Origin: Shewanella loihica PV-4
Lineage (GTDB): Bacteria; Pseudomonadota; Gammaproteobacteria; Enterobacterales; Shewanellaceae
Direction: 5' to 3'
DNA length: 64,000 nt
Assembly (NCBI RefSeq): GCF_000016065.1
Contig: NC_009092.1
Location: 2,480,001-2,544,000 of the forward strand
Made by a program: the position numbers and the translations under genes. The notes under the pieces are model-generated. The model had not been told where the DNA came from and ran no database searches. It was given only the letters and a program-made list of their open reading frames with translations. Shown here one piece after another: positions 46,494-56,925 of this stretch; the first letter of the stretch is position 1, and the number at the start of each line of letters is the position of its first letter.

Positions 46494-47540
46494 TTAGTTA
46501 TCCTGCCAGATCATCACCTTGGCCGGCTCGCCGCCCTTGCGGGTCGCGCGGTACATGCCTTCGGTGTTAAATGGGGTGGCGATGTTGCCGCGCTGATCGA
46601 TGGCAATCACCCCGCCGGTACCACCTGCGGTGATCAGGCGCTGATTGATCACCTCATCTGCCGCCTGCAGAATCGATTTTTGTTGATATTTCACCTTGGC
46701 GCAGATATCCCCCGCCACATGGTAGCGAATGAAATACTCGCCATGACCGGTAGCCGACACGGCGCATACCTGATTTTCGGCGTAGGTGCCGGCGCCGATC
46801 ACCGGCGAATCACCGATACGGCCGAAACGCTTGACCGTCATGCCGCCGGTCGAGGTGCCGGCCGCCAGGTTGCCTTGCTTATCCAGCGCCACGGCGCCCA
46901 CGGTACCAAACTTGTAATCCAGATCCAGATAGTTAACCGAGGCCTGATAGTCGGGCTTACCCGCCTCCTTGCTCTCGGCCGCCTTCAGCTTGGCCTTAGC
47001 ATCGATAAGCTGCTGATAGCGGCTTTCGGTATCAAAATAGGTCACAGGAACCAGGCTAAAGTCCTGACTCAGGGCGAATTCTTCTGCTCCCTGACCCGAG
47101 AGCATCACATGGGGCGACTTGTCCATCACGGCACGCGCCAGGTTGATCGGGTTCTTAATGTGCTTCACCCCGGCCACGGCGCCGGCGTTGAGGTTGCGAC
47201 CATCCATGATGGAGGCGTCCATCTCATGGGTGCCGTCATAGGTGTAAACCGCGCCTTTACCGGCATTAAACAGCGGACTGTCTTCGAGAATATTGATGGC
47301 AGTGGTCACCGCCGTCAGGCTATCGCCCCCCTTCTCCAGCACCTTATAGCCGGCATCCACCGCCTCTTTTAACTTGTCGCGATAGGCTTGCTGCTGCGCC
47401 TCGGTCAGATTGGCCTTAGAGATGGTGCCGGCGCCGCCATGGATGGCGATGGAAAATGGCTGAGTTTCGGCCACAGTGCTAGTGCTGATCAACAGGCCCA
47501 TCAGGCCGGCCAGTAGGGAGGGGGTAATAGTGCTTCTCAC
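46494..47540 (-). CDS. iaaA: Isoaspartyl peptidase / L-asparaginase (Ntn-hydrolase)
   Basis: 348 aa starting at GTG 47540 (GAGGAAG six bases upstream). Signal peptide to about residue 25, so periplasmic, unlike cytoplasmic E. coli IaaA. IAIHGGAGTI marks the N-terminus. Self-cleavage is expected before Thr213 in KFGTVGAVALD, the Ntn nucleophile; GDSPVIGAGTYAEN and SATGHGEYFIR complete the active site. It hydrolyses isoaspartyl dipeptides and asparagine. Adjacent to exeM on the same strand but separated by 424 bases. Confidence 0.93.
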   Translation of the reverse strand: MRSTITPSLLAGLMGLLISTSTVAETQPFSIAIHGGAGTISKANLTEAQQQAYRDKLKEAVDAGYKVLEKGGDSLTAVTTAINILEDSPLFNAGKGAVYTYDGTHEMDASIMDGRNLNAGAVAGVKHIKNPINLARAVMDKSPHVMLSGQGAEEFALSQDFSLVPVTYFDTESRYQQLIDAKAKLKAAESKEAGKPDYQASVNYLDLDYKFGTVGAVALDKQGNLAAGTSTGGMTVKRFGRIGDSPVIGAGTYAENQVCAVSATGHGEYFIRYHVAGDICAKVKYQQKSILQAADEVINQRLITAGGTGGVIAIDQRGNIATPFNTEGMYRATRKGGEPAKVMIWQDN

Positions 47541-47618
47541 GGTAGGCTTCCTCGTTATTGTTTGCCTTCTTTGTACCGATTTTCATCATTAATTACAATC
47601 ACCATCTTGCTTGGCCTC

Positions 47619-47624
47619 TATAAT
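47619..47624 (+). promoter_or_regulatory. TATAAT box that argues for a downstream tamA start
   Basis: TATAAT at 47619-47624 lies inside the longest open frame of tamA. If used, transcription would begin near 47631, making the TTG at 47611 unusable. The -35 is weak (TTACAA at 20-base spacing). Confidence 0.4.
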
Positions 47625-47673
47625 CTGCGACAATAAACAGCAACAAACTTTTCAACTAGATAGAGCCTTTTTC

Positions 47674-49521
47674 TTGCGGATCTTTGCGACCTTATCCCGG
47701 CTATCGATACTCGCCCTACTCAGCTTCAGCATGGGTATCTCCCCCGTCTGGGCAAACGACTGGTTAAAGGTCGAAGTCGACGGCGCGAATGAGTCGCTTA
47801 AACGCAACATCACCGCCCACCTCGGCGCGCTGCCAGGCTCAGAGGTGCAGCGCCGTGCCTATATCTTCAACGCCGAAGAGAACATAGAGGCCGCGCTTCA
47901 CTCCCTTGGCTATTACAAGGGCAAGATAGACCAGCAGCTGGAGAGCCCGGAATCCGGCCCCTGGACGCTCCGCCTCACCGTCACCCCGGGCGCCCCGACG
48001 GTGATCCAGTGGATAGATATTCAGCTCTCGGGTGAGATCCTCGATGATGAGGTGATAAACGCCTGGCTAAGGCAGATAAAGGTTAAACCCGGTGACGTGC
48101 TCAATCATGGCGAATATGAGGCGATCAAGTCGCAGCTACTCACCTACGCCTTGGCCAGAGGTTACTTCGAGGGCAAATATCTGACCAATAAGATAGTGGT
48201 CAACCGGGATCTCGACAGCGCGCAGATCAGCCTGCACTACGACTCGGGCCCGCGCTATCGCATCGGCGAAGTCAGCTTCAATGGTCACGACCTGGTGCCC
48301 GGCTTTCTCGACAAGCTGATCCCCTTTGAGCCAGATTCCCACTACAGCACGGGTAAGATAGGCGCCCTCAATCGTGAGCTGGTAGATACCGGCTACTTCA
48401 CCAATATCAAGGTGCTGCCGCAGCTGGACAAGATGCAGGATGACAGGGTGCCGATTCGGGTAGAGGTAACGCCTAAACCCAGCCACTCCATCGAGCTGGG
48501 TCTGGGCGCCGACATAGGCAACTCCATCGACAACAACATAGAGCCTAGGGTCAGAGTCACCTGGCGCACGCCGCAGATCAATCGCTATGGCCACTCCCAG
48601 GAGACCAGTCTGGAATGGTCGCCGGACAGGCCTAAGTTTCTGACCACCTATACCATTCCCCTCACCCATCCGCTGGACGATCAGCTCAAGCTACGTCTCG
48701 GCCTGCTGAGGGACAAATATGGGGTGACCCAGATCTACGATCCCGATAAGCGCGACTATCGCAACACAGGTGAGCTGGAGTCGGTCAAGAAACTCGTGGG
48801 TGTCGTCAGGCAAAAACGCCTGCATAATCAATGGCTGTTTACCTATTCGTTAGATGCCATCAACGAAGAGTATACCCAGTCGGATATCAAATATAATCCC
48901 GACATCTTGCTGCTCGGCACCAGCCTGTCCAAGACCAACAGGGGCGATAAGAGTCTGGATCCCAAGTCGGGCTTCTTCCAGTATTACAGCCTGGAGCATG
49001 CCGACCCGAGTCTTGGCTCAGATCTGCGTCTGACCCGGCTACAGGCCAAGTTTAAGTGGATAGACACCTTCTTTGACAAGCACAGGTTTGTCTCCCGGCT
49101 GGATCTGGGCGCCAATCTGGTGAGCGAAGAGGATCTGCCCATGGTGCCCCCTTCGCTGCGCTACTTTGCCGGCGGCGATCAGAGCATCCGCGGCTATAGC
49201 TACCAGGAGCTTGGCCCCTATATCGAATATACCAACAGCCAAGATCAGCTGGCCCGCATGGTGGTGGGTGGCCGCTACCTGATGGTCGGCAGCCTGGAGT
49301 ATCAGTACTATCTCACCCCCACATGGCGCCTTGCCACCTTCGTCGATGCCGGTAACGCCTTCGACAATCAGCAGTTCGAGCCTATCGTCTCTGTGGGCGG
49401 CGGTGTCCACTGGATCTCTCCCATCGGCCCCATCAAGCTCGACCTGGGTGTCGGCCTGAAGGAAACAGAGACAGTTGATCGCAGCTGGCGCATCCATATC
49501 ACCATGGGGGCCGAGCTATGA
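47674..49521 (+). CDS. tamA: Translocation and assembly module protein TamA (Omp85)
   Basis: 615 aa from TTG 47674, chosen because it gives a clean signal peptide (MRIFATLSRLSILALLSF, cleavage after VWA) and lies past a TATAAT box; a TTG at 47611 is possible. Three POTRA domains (residues about 25-260, e.g. WLKVEVDGANESLKRNI, IDIQLSGEILDD, YRIGEVSFNGHDLV) precede a 16-strand outer-membrane barrel with the GGDQSIRGYSYQELGP motif. It partners with TamB in outer-membrane assembly or lipid movement. Its stop overlaps the tamB start by four bases (ATGA). Confidence 0.92.
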   Translation: MRIFATLSRLSILALLSFSMGISPVWANDWLKVEVDGANESLKRNITAHLGALPGSEVQRRAYIFNAEENIEAALHSLGYYKGKIDQQLESPESGPWTLRLTVTPGAPTVIQWIDIQLSGEILDDEVINAWLRQIKVKPGDVLNHGEYEAIKSQLLTYALARGYFEGKYLTNKIVVNRDLDSAQISLHYDSGPRYRIGEVSFNGHDLVPGFLDKLIPFEPDSHYSTGKIGALNRELVDTGYFTNIKVLPQLDKMQDDRVPIRVEVTPKPSHSIELGLGADIGNSIDNNIEPRVRVTWRTPQINRYGHSQETSLEWSPDRPKFLTTYTIPLTHPLDDQLKLRLGLLRDKYGVTQIYDPDKRDYRNTGELESVKKLVGVVRQKRLHNQWLFTYSLDAINEEYTQSDIKYNPDILLLGTSLSKTNRGDKSLDPKSGFFQYYSLEHADPSLGSDLRLTRLQAKFKWIDTFFDKHRFVSRLDLGANLVSEEDLPMVPPSLRYFAGGDQSIRGYSYQELGPYIEYTNSQDQLARMVVGGRYLMVGSLEYQYYLTPTWRLATFVDAGNAFDNQQFEPIVSVGGGVHWISPIGPIKLDLGVGLKETETVDRSWRIHITMGAEL

Positions 49522-52500
49522 TAGAGCGGCCAGATGGAATCGACCAAGGGCAGATGACCCAGGAACAGCCGCTATCGGCGCAGGGCGGCGAAGCGCCGCC
49601 AAGATCTTTGCTATACCGCCTGCTCTGCTGGCTGCGTAACCTTGTTCGGGTGCTGCTCTATCTGCCACTGGCCCTGCTCATCCTGCTGGCCATCTTGATA
49701 GGCACCCCCTTTGGCAGTCGCATCGCGGTCAACCTCGCCGATCTCTTGGTGCCGGACTTAAGCCTGAGCTATGGCGGCGGTACCCTCAATGGTCAGCTGC
49801 AACTGGAACACGCTAAGTGGCAGATGACGGGCATAGAGGTCGAAACAGAGGGGCTTAGCCTCAACTGGCGCCCCCTGTGTCTGTTGCAGCGCCAGGTGTG
49901 TGTCGACTCGCTGGGCGCCGATGCGGTGCGGGTCGATATCGATACAGACCTGCTCACCGCATCATCGCCAGACGCTGCTCTCAAGGAGAAAGCTGCTATT
50001 GACGAAACAAGCGAGCATGGCCCGCTCACCCTGCCTATCGGCATCATACTCAACCAGAGCGACCTCAATCAGATTAGGGTGCGGGTCAATGAGATGCAGT
50101 TTAATGCCGAGCAGCTCGCGGCCAAGGCCAGCTGGTTAGAGACAGGCCTGAGGGTCAATCGGCTCGACAGCAGCGGACTATTGGTCTCGATTCCCCTTGG
50201 GCAGAGCGAAGATGGTACTCAGCCAATCCAGGCAAAAAATGACCGGCAAGACGCACAGGCGAGCTGGCCCTTGAGTCAGTTGCCCGAGGTTGAGATCCCC
50301 ATGCCCATCTTCGTCGATGGCGCGCATCTGGTTGACAGCGAGCTCAGGCTCGGCGAGCGCATAGACAAATTTGCCGCTATCGATCTGGCCGGCAGTTACC
50401 TTGGCTATAAGATCACCGTCGATAGCCTGGCCTTCAGTCATGACTATGGTAAGGCGCGCCTCGATGGCGAGATGAGCCTGACTCAAGACTATCCCATGGC
50501 GCTGCATCTCGAGGCGGAGTTTAATGCCAACAAGATCAGCGAGCTGCCGGAACTCAAGAACCAGCGCCTGAACGCCGAGATCAACGGCGGTTTCTCGGCC
50601 CTTGCCGTCAAGCTTAAGGGCGAGGGTCACCTCGAGCTGGATCTCGACGCCAAAGGGAATCTGAGCACGCCTGCAATGCCCTACGAGATGACGCTTTCCA
50701 GCCGGCACCTGATGTGGCCACTTGCCCAGGCGCAATATGAGGCCAAGGCATTGACCCTTGAATCGAGCGGCAGCCTAGCGTCCCAAAGTCTCAAACTGAC
50801 GGGTGAGCTTAAGACGCCTTATCATCCCTGGTTAAGCCTGAACACCCAGTTGACCCATCAAGACCAAAACGTCGAGGTGGCTGCGCTTTCCGTCGACAGC
50901 GAGATGGGCAAGTTGGATCTTAAGGGCAAGCTGGGTTACGGCGAGGCGATTAGCTGGCAGCTCGAGGCCGACACCCAAGACCTAGATCTTGCCCAGCTGG
51001 ATGTGATGCCAGACAAGCCCCTGCCCGAAACTCAGATAAGCGGCAGCCTGCATAGTCAGGGACGCTTCAGCGACAAGCAGTGGTCAGTAGGCATCAGCCA
51101 GGCGGATCTCCAAGGCCAGGTGGATCAATATCCCCTGAGACTTCAGGGGGATATCTCCCTGAACGATAAGTTCCAGCTTAACGCCGAGCATCTGCAACTC
51201 GACGCCCTTGAGTCGCAGCTCACCCTCTCTGGACGGGTAGATGATGCCTGGGCGCTGGATGGCCAGCTGAGCGTGCCTGCCCTGAGCCTGTGGGATCCGA
51301 GCGCCAGCGGCGCCATCAAGGCGGTGATCAACGTCTCGGGCGATGACGAGCACCCGGAAGTGGCCATCAACGCCGACACCATAGAGTTTAAGTACGCCGA
51401 TATCACGGTAGACAAGGCCAAGCTTATCGCCTTCTACCGCCCCCAGGATGCGCACCAATTTGCCCTGTCGCTAAAATCTTCGGGTATCAAGGGGCAAGGC
51501 ATGGCGCTGAGCGACCTCACCTTGGGCTTCAAGGGGGATATCGCCAAACAGAAACTGGGCCTGCAGACCTATGGTGACCTGCAGCTAAACACCTCTATCG
51601 CCTCTACCTTCGACGAGAAAACCCAGCGCTTCGACGCCAAGATAAAGCGCATCAGCCTCAATTCTCGCCTCGGCGCCATGGCGCTGGATGAACCCTTCGA
51701 CCTCTATTGGGATAACAAGCACGCCAAAGGCGAGATCTCCCCCTTCTGTTGGCGCCATGACGCCGCCAGCCTGTGCCTCACCGACACTGCCGAGCTTGGC
51801 GACAAGGGCGATACCCGATTGCAATTTGCCGGCGATCTCGGCGCCCTGCTGGCACCCGTGCTGCCGGAAAACCTCAAATGGAGGGGGCCGACTCAACTAG
51901 ATGGCGAGCTGCAATGGGCCAAGGGCGCCAAGCCCACAGGTCAGCTGACACTGGCCATGGCGCCGGGACAGTTTGATCTCACCACCACCAAGCGTCATAT
52001 CGAGGCCCAGTACCATTACCTCAACCTCACGGCTCGCCTGGATGAGCTGCAACTGGCCATCGACACTCAGCTGGAATCAGAGCGTTTCGCCAAGATAGAC
52101 AGTCAGCTCACCATAAGTACCGACCCAGAGCACAGGCTGAGCGGTAAGATAGATCTTAAAGATATCGACCTGCATGCCCTGGCCGACTTTACGCCTCAGC
52201 TTGAGGTGCTCGACGGTAAGGTCTCAAGCGCCATCATCTTGGGGGGTACGCTGAATGAACCAGATCTCAGCGGCACGGTAGATCTCAACGACGGCCAACT
52301 GGCAGCGGCCGCCAACCCGACCCTGTTAGATAACATCAAGCTCAAACTCACCCTGCTGGGGCAGACGGGTCAGGTGAAGGGTCAGTGGACCATGGGCGAT
52401 GGCAAGGCCAAGGTAGATGGTGTGATTGGCTGGCAAGAGGGCCTCAAGGGCGATCTTAATTTTAGCGGCGACAAGCTGGCCATCATTCAGCCGCCACTGG

Positions 52501-53417
52501 CGATACTGGATGTGTCACCGGATCTCGACATCAGCTTTAGCGATAAGCACCTGGATATTCGCGGCAAGCTGGATGTGCCCTCTGGCCATATCAAAATCGT
52601 GCAGCTGCCCGAGGGCGGCGTGGCCGAGTCCAGCGATGTGGTGTTCAATGACAGTTTGGCCAGTCAAGCCCAAGTAAAAGATCCCATTGCCGTCACCAGC
52701 CAGATAGCGGTCAAGGTAGGCGACAAGCTCACCATAGACGGCATGGGGCTCAGAGGCATGTTAGTCGGTACCCTGGAGCTGCGCCAGGCCGCCTTTAAGC
52801 CGCCGCTGCTCTATGGCGACATCAAGGTGGTTAACGGTAACTACAAATTTATGGGTCAGACACTGTCGATCAAGGCGGGCGAAGTGCAGTTTATCGGCCC
52901 CATGGCGGTGCCTAACCTGAATATCGAGGCGATCCGCGAGATCAAGGATGAAGATGTGGTCGCCGGGGTACGCATTACCGGCACGCCGCTAAAACCTGTG
53001 GTCACCCTCTTCTCCAATCCCGCCAAGGAGCAGGCGGAGATCCTCTCCTACATCATCAAGGGCACAGGGCTGAATAACTCAAGCTCAGATCAGAACAATG
53101 CCCTGATGATGGGCGCCGCCCTCACCCTGGGCAATCAGCTGGGGGATAACGCCTTTAGCAATCTTGGCAGCTCAGCCTCCGGCATCATAGAGAAGTTCGG
53201 CATCTCCAACGTGCAGTTCGACGCCAACGACGAAGGCAAGGTCGCCATCAGTGGCTTTATCGGCGAAGATCTCATGGTCAAATATGGTGTGGGGGTGTTC
53301 AACCCAGGCTATGAGATGACGGTGCGCTACTACCTGATGTCCCAGCTCTATCTGGAGAGCGTCTCGGGCACCATCTCCAAGACCCTGGATATCTACTACA
53401 ACTTCGATATCGATTAG
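49518..53417 (+). CDS. tamB: Translocation and assembly module protein TamB
   Basis: 1299 aa. One N-terminal membrane helix (VRVLLYLPLALLILLAILIG, residues about 43-62) anchors a long periplasmic beta-helical groove; the C-terminal DUF490/TamB domain ends with AVPNLNIEAIREIKDED, LFSNPAKEQAEILSYI and the YLESVSGTISKTLDIYYNFDID terminus split across the last strands, which contacts TamA. Bridges both membranes and is implicated in anterograde phospholipid transport together with YdbH. Translationally coupled to tamA. This window therefore holds two AsmA-like bridging proteins. Confidence 0.94.
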   Translation: MIERPDGIDQGQMTQEQPLSAQGGEAPPRSLLYRLLCWLRNLVRVLLYLPLALLILLAILIGTPFGSRIAVNLADLLVPDLSLSYGGGTLNGQLQLEHAKWQMTGIEVETEGLSLNWRPLCLLQRQVCVDSLGADAVRVDIDTDLLTASSPDAALKEKAAIDETSEHGPLTLPIGIILNQSDLNQIRVRVNEMQFNAEQLAAKASWLETGLRVNRLDSSGLLVSIPLGQSEDGTQPIQAKNDRQDAQASWPLSQLPEVEIPMPIFVDGAHLVDSELRLGERIDKFAAIDLAGSYLGYKITVDSLAFSHDYGKARLDGEMSLTQDYPMALHLEAEFNANKISELPELKNQRLNAEINGGFSALAVKLKGEGHLELDLDAKGNLSTPAMPYEMTLSSRHLMWPLAQAQYEAKALTLESSGSLASQSLKLTGELKTPYHPWLSLNTQLTHQDQNVEVAALSVDSEMGKLDLKGKLGYGEAISWQLEADTQDLDLAQLDVMPDKPLPETQISGSLHSQGRFSDKQWSVGISQADLQGQVDQYPLRLQGDISLNDKFQLNAEHLQLDALESQLTLSGRVDDAWALDGQLSVPALSLWDPSASGAIKAVINVSGDDEHPEVAINADTIEFKYADITVDKAKLIAFYRPQDAHQFALSLKSSGIKGQGMALSDLTLGFKGDIAKQKLGLQTYGDLQLNTSIASTFDEKTQRFDAKIKRISLNSRLGAMALDEPFDLYWDNKHAKGEISPFCWRHDAASLCLTDTAELGDKGDTRLQFAGDLGALLAPVLPENLKWRGPTQLDGELQWAKGAKPTGQLTLAMAPGQFDLTTTKRHIEAQYHYLNLTARLDELQLAIDTQLESERFAKIDSQLTISTDPEHRLSGKIDLKDIDLHALADFTPQLEVLDGKVSSAIILGGTLNEPDLSGTVDLNDGQLAAAANPTLLDNIKLKLTLLGQTGQVKGQWTMGDGKAKVDGVIGWQEGLKGDLNFSGDKLAIIQPPLAILDVSPDLDISFSDKHLDIRGKLDVPSGHIKIVQLPEGGVAESSDVVFNDSLASQAQVKDPIAVTSQIAVKVGDKLTIDGMGLRGMLVGTLELRQAAFKPPLLYGDIKVVNGNYKFMGQTLSIKAGEVQFIGPMAVPNLNIEAIREIKDEDVVAGVRITGTPLKPVVTLFSNPAKEQAEILSYIIKGTGLNNSSSDQNNALMMGAALTLGNQLGDNAFSNLGSSASGIIEKFGISNVQFDANDEGKVAISGFIGEDLMVKYGVGVFNPGYEMTVRYYLMSQLYLESVSGTISKTLDIYYNFDID

Positions 53418-53451
53418 TGCCGCGAGAAACTACCAGATAAAAAGACGCCAT

Positions 53452-53483
53452 AAAAAAAGCCGCTTCAATGAGCGGCTTTTTTA
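53452..53483. terminator. Bidirectional terminator between tamB and fadR
   Basis: AAAAAAGCCGCT/AGCGGCTTTTTT stem with TCAATG loop. Confidence 0.92.
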
Positions 53484-53506
53484 TCAAAGGGTTTTGCGGC
53501 TGGCGC

Positions 53507-54268
53507 TTAAGCCTTGCTCGCCTCGGCCGACTGCATCAGATTCGCCTTGTAACGCTGCCACACCTTGCCGCTGTTGATGCCGTAGCTACGCATCAATACA
53601 GGCACGTCGTTGTGGTTGTGATCTTTGGCCAGGGCTTCGAGCGCCTGATAGAAGTCCAGCGCCAGCTCACGGGCCTTCTCAATGGCAAAGTACTCTTCAC
53701 CCACACGGCTATAGAGGCCCTTGAAACCGTTGAGGATCAACACATACAGAGGGTTACCGGAATGGTACGCCAGGGTGTGATGCAGTTGGTAATCGAACTC
53801 GATAAAAGCCTTGGCATCATCTTTCAGGGTGGCCAGTGGCGCTAACGCCTCAAGCACCTTGTCTGGGTTGTAACGCACGGCGCCCTTAAAATAGATGGCA
53901 CTGATGTTGGTGCGGGCAGATAAAAGCTGCTCCAGCAGCACAGGTTCACCGGCAGGGTTAAGATCGGCGATGGTTTCCAGCACGTTCAGACCCGAGGTTT
54001 CCCAGATATCGTTAACTCGTGTCGGCTTACCGTGTTGAATGGTCAACCAGCCGTCACGGGCGAGGCGCTGCAGCACTTCACGCAGCGTCGTACGTGTCAC
54101 GCCAATCAGTTCAGACAGTTCTCGCTCGGCAGGAAGAATGGAACCGGGTGGAAACTTTCCCTCCCAAATCGAACGAACAATATACTTTTCGGCAAAGCTC
54201 GCAGGACCTTTCGCTTCAATAATATCTTTGTCTTTAGGCGCTACAGGTACTTGGGGGACAGTTGTCAT
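53507..54268 (-). CDS. fadR: Fatty acid metabolism regulator FadR (GntR family)
   Basis: 253 aa. Winged-helix DNA-binding domain: [17 protein letters not shown] then [20 protein letters not shown] and [13 protein letters not shown], almost identical to E. coli FadR in the recognition region. The C-terminal helical domain binds long-chain acyl-CoA. About 15 extra residues ([15 protein letters not shown]) precede the usual start; no better start is in frame except a rare ATT, so the N-terminus is uncertain. Represses fad genes and activates fab genes. A FadR-like site lies 40 bases upstream, suggesting self-regulation. The fadR-nhaB-dsbB order matches E. coli. Confidence 0.95.
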   Translation of the reverse strand: MTTVPQVPVAPKDKDIIEAKGPASFAEKYIVRSIWEGKFPPGSILPAERELSELIGVTRTTLREVLQRLARDGWLTIQHGKPTRVNDIWETSGLNVLETIADLNPAGEPVLLEQLLSARTNISAIYFKGAVRYNPDKVLEALAPLATLKDDAKAFIEFDYQLHHTLAYHSGNPLYVLILNGFKGLYSRVGEEYFAIEKARELALDFYQALEALAKDHNHNDVPVLMRSYGINSGKVWQRYKANLMQSAEASKA

Positions 54269-54305
54269 CAGGCCACTATTCCAATTTATTCAAAGTTATC
54301 TTGGG

Positions 54306-54322
54306 AACTGATCATACCAGAG
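54306..54322. promoter_or_regulatory. FadR operator candidate
   Basis: AACTGATCATACCAGAG resembles the FadR consensus AACTGGTCGGACCAGTT at 12 of 17 positions, with the CTG...CAG arms intact. It is 38 bases from the fadR start in the divergent fadR-nhaB gap. Confidence 0.55.
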
Positions 54323-54514
54323 CGGTAAAAAATGGAAACCTAATCCGTAACATTACTGGATAAGATCAAGGACTCAGATCTCATTAATGAGCAAAATACA
54401 CACCACATCAACAAGCTTGTGATATAGATTGCAGTTAATGTCTGTTTTTGGGCAATGGGGACCATAAAGGTATTAAATTCTACATATCATTAGGATACAC
54501 TGAATTGAACAGCG

Positions 54515-54536
54515 GACAGTTCGTTAACTTTCTGTC
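54515..54536. promoter_or_regulatory. 22-bp dyad before nhaB
   Basis: GACAG and CTGTC arms placed symmetrically around GTTAAC. Centred 41 bases before the nhaB ATG; could be an operator or a leader-RNA hairpin. Confidence 0.4.
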
Positions 54537-54566
54537 AAAAAATAATTATATAGATGAGAGGATGCC

Positions 54567-56162
54567 ATGCCTGTGACCATGAGTCAGGCGTTTATTGACA
54601 ATTTCTTAGGAAATTCTCCTAAGTGGTTCAAAATCGCAATTTTATCATTCTTAGTGATCAACCCGATCGTCTTCTACCTCAACCCATTCGTCGCCGGATG
54701 GTTACTGGTAGTCGAGTTCATCTTCACGCTGGCAATGGCGCTGAAATGTTATCCCCTACAACCCGGTGGTCTGCTGGCCATCGAAGCCGTCATCATAGGC
54801 ATGACCTCGCCTAGTCAGGTGCTACATGAGATAGAAGCCAACCTTGAGGTACTACTGCTATTGATCTTCATGGTGGCCGGCATCTACTTCATGAAACAGC
54901 TGCTGCTGTTCGTGTTCACCAAGATGATCACCAAGATCCGCTCTAAGGTAGTGGTCTCCTTGATGTTCTGTATCGCCTCGGCCTTCCTGTCTGCCTTCCT
55001 CGATGCGCTGACGGTAATCGCCGTTATCATCGCCGTGGCCGTAGGTTTCTACTCCATCTACCACAAGGTGGCCTCTGGCAAAAGTTTTACCGACGATCAT
55101 GACCACACCTCGGACAGCCATGGTGAAGGGCATTCCCTGTGTGAAGATGAGCTGGAGGCGTTTCGTGGCTTCCTGCGTAACCTGCTGATGCATGCCGGTA
55201 TTGGTACCGCATTGGGTGGTGTGTGCACCATGGTGGGTGAGCCGCAAAACCTGATCATCGCCGCCCAGGCCAACTGGCAGTTCGGTGAGTTTGCCCTGCG
55301 CATGGGCCCGGTCACAGTGCCTGTGTTCATCTCGGGTATCGCCACCTGTTTCCTGGTGGAGAAGTTTAAGTGGTTTGGCTATGGCCAACAGCTACCAGAG
55401 GCGGTACACAAGATCCTGTCCGATTACGCCTCTTATGAAGATGCGCACCGCACCAAGCATGACAAGATCAAGCTGGTTATCCAGGCGTTTGTGGGTGTAT
55501 GGCTGATCGTCGGCCTGGCCTTCCACCTGGCCTCAGTGGGTCTTATCGGTCTGTCGGTGATCATCCTGACCACCGCCTTTAACGGCGTCACTAACGAGCA
55601 CGCCCTGGGCAAGGCCTTCGAAGAGGCACTGCCCTTCACCGCGCTGCTGGCAGTCTTCTTCGCCATCGTGGGCGTGATCATCGACCAGCAACTGTTCGCC
55701 CCTGTGATCCAGTGGGCACTGAGCTACGAGGGTAACACTCAGCTGGTGATCTTCTATATCGCCAACGGCCTACTCTCTATGGTGAGTGATAACGTGTTCG
55801 TGGGTACCGTCTATATCAACGAGGTGAAAGCCGCGCTGTTAGATGGCCAGATCACCCGCGATCAGTTCGACCTGCTGGCGGTGGCCATCAACACGGGTAC
55901 CAACCTGCCATCTGTGGCAACCCCTAACGGTCAGGCAGCCTTCCTGTTCCTGCTGACCTCGGCGATTGCCCCATTGATCAGGCTCTCCTACGGTCGCATG
56001 GTGTGGATGGCGCTGCCCTACACTATCGTCTTGTCTATCGTGGGCATCCTAGCCATCGAGACAGGATTCCTGGGCGAGATGACCCAATACTTCTACGATT
56101 CCCATATGCTGATCCACCACTCGGTGGCGGAAGCGGCCAAGGGCGCAGTCACCGGACACTAA
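54567..56162 (+). CDS. nhaB: Na+/H+ antiporter NhaB
   Basis: 531 aa, about twelve hydrophobic segments. Exchanges external protons for cytoplasmic sodium at the inner membrane. The N-terminus ([18 protein letters not shown]) and blocks such as [33 protein letters not shown] and [19 protein letters not shown] match NhaB closely. A His/Asp-rich cytoplasmic loop ([15 protein letters not shown]) is present. GAGAGG precedes ATG 54567. Followed by a terminator and then dsbB. Confidence 0.96.
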   Translation: MPVTMSQAFIDNFLGNSPKWFKIAILSFLVINPIVFYLNPFVAGWLLVVEFIFTLAMALKCYPLQPGGLLAIEAVIIGMTSPSQVLHEIEANLEVLLLLIFMVAGIYFMKQLLLFVFTKMITKIRSKVVVSLMFCIASAFLSAFLDALTVIAVIIAVAVGFYSIYHKVASGKSFTDDHDHTSDSHGEGHSLCEDELEAFRGFLRNLLMHAGIGTALGGVCTMVGEPQNLIIAAQANWQFGEFALRMGPVTVPVFISGIATCFLVEKFKWFGYGQQLPEAVHKILSDYASYEDAHRTKHDKIKLVIQAFVGVWLIVGLAFHLASVGLIGLSVIILTTAFNGVTNEHALGKAFEEALPFTALLAVFFAIVGVIIDQQLFAPVIQWALSYEGNTQLVIFYIANGLLSMVSDNVFVGTVYINEVKAALLDGQITRDQFDLLAVAINTGTNLPSVATPNGQAAFLFLLTSAIAPLIRLSYGRMVWMALPYTIVLSIVGILAIETGFLGEMTQYFYDSHMLIHHSVAEAAKGAVTGH

Positions 56163-56202
56163 TTTGTTGATTGACTGAACTTATCTAGTTTCGTAAAGTC
56201 TT

Positions 56203-56236
56203 AAAAACGCCTCTAGCAGTTAGAGGCGTTTTTTTA
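56203..56236 (+). terminator. Terminator between nhaB and dsbB
   Basis: CGCCTCTA/TAGAGGCG stem, then a run of T; the dsbB ribosome site begins just beyond it. Confidence 0.88.
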
Positions 56237-56249
56237 TAGGAGAATATCG

Positions 56250-56765
56250 TTGAGTGCCCTGACCCGATTTGCACAGTCTCGTTTAGCCTGGACTCTACTG
56301 CTACTCACAGCCGTAGGCCTGGAAGCTTGTGCCCTCTTCTTTCAACACGTGATGAAACTCGACCCCTGCGTCATGTGTATCTATCAGCGCTTAGCGGTAC
56401 TCGGCGTACTCACCGCCGGCCTCATCGGCGTGGTTGGCCATCAATTCCGCCTGCTGCGTTTCCTCGGCGTACTCCTGTGGGGCGTTAGCGCCGCCTGGGG
56501 CCTCAAGCTGGCACTGGAACTGGTCGAGATGCAGACCAACCCATCGCCCTTCTCCACCTGCTCCTTTCTGCCGGAATTTCCAGAATGGATGCCGCTACAC
56601 GAGTGGTTCCCTTCTGTCTTCCTGCCGACGGGCATGTGCACCGACATCCCCTGGGAGATGTTTGGCATCACCATGTCACAGTGGATGGTGGTGGCCTTCA
56701 GCACCTACCTGATAGCCCTGGTGGTGTTTATTGTTCCGGCATTAATGCCGACTAAGAAAGCCTAA
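56250..56765 (+). CDS. dsbB: Disulfide bond formation protein DsbB
   Basis: 171 aa starting at TTG 56250 (AGGAGA seven bases upstream). Four membrane helices; reoxidises DsbA using quinone. The two redox pairs are Cys40/Cys43 ([10 protein letters not shown]) and Cys104/Cys130, at the same positions as in E. coli. The start lies only 14 bases past a terminator T-run, so dsbB probably depends on read-through or on a promoter inside the end of nhaB. Confidence 0.95.
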   Translation: MSALTRFAQSRLAWTLLLLTAVGLEACALFFQHVMKLDPCVMCIYQRLAVLGVLTAGLIGVVGHQFRLLRFLGVLLWGVSAAWGLKLALELVEMQTNPSPFSTCSFLPEFPEWMPLHEWFPSVFLPTGMCTDIPWEMFGITMSQWMVVAFSTYLIALVVFIVPALMPTKKA

Positions 56766-56790
56766 TTGCGTTTAGGTTATCGCTTATAAG

Positions 56791-56817
56791 AAACGCCCTT
56801 AATGGGCGTTTTTTTGT
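56791..56817 (+). terminator. Terminator after dsbB
   Basis: AAACGCCC/GGGCGTTT stem and seven T. Confidence 0.92.
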
Positions 56818-56925
56818 GGCTAGCTATCGCCTAGCCACGCGTGTCGAATATCAACTCATCTGCCTTGAATCCGCTTAAGTAGTGCCAAGCTCCATAGCTA
56901 CTTACCAAGAACGTCTTAAGTCGTA

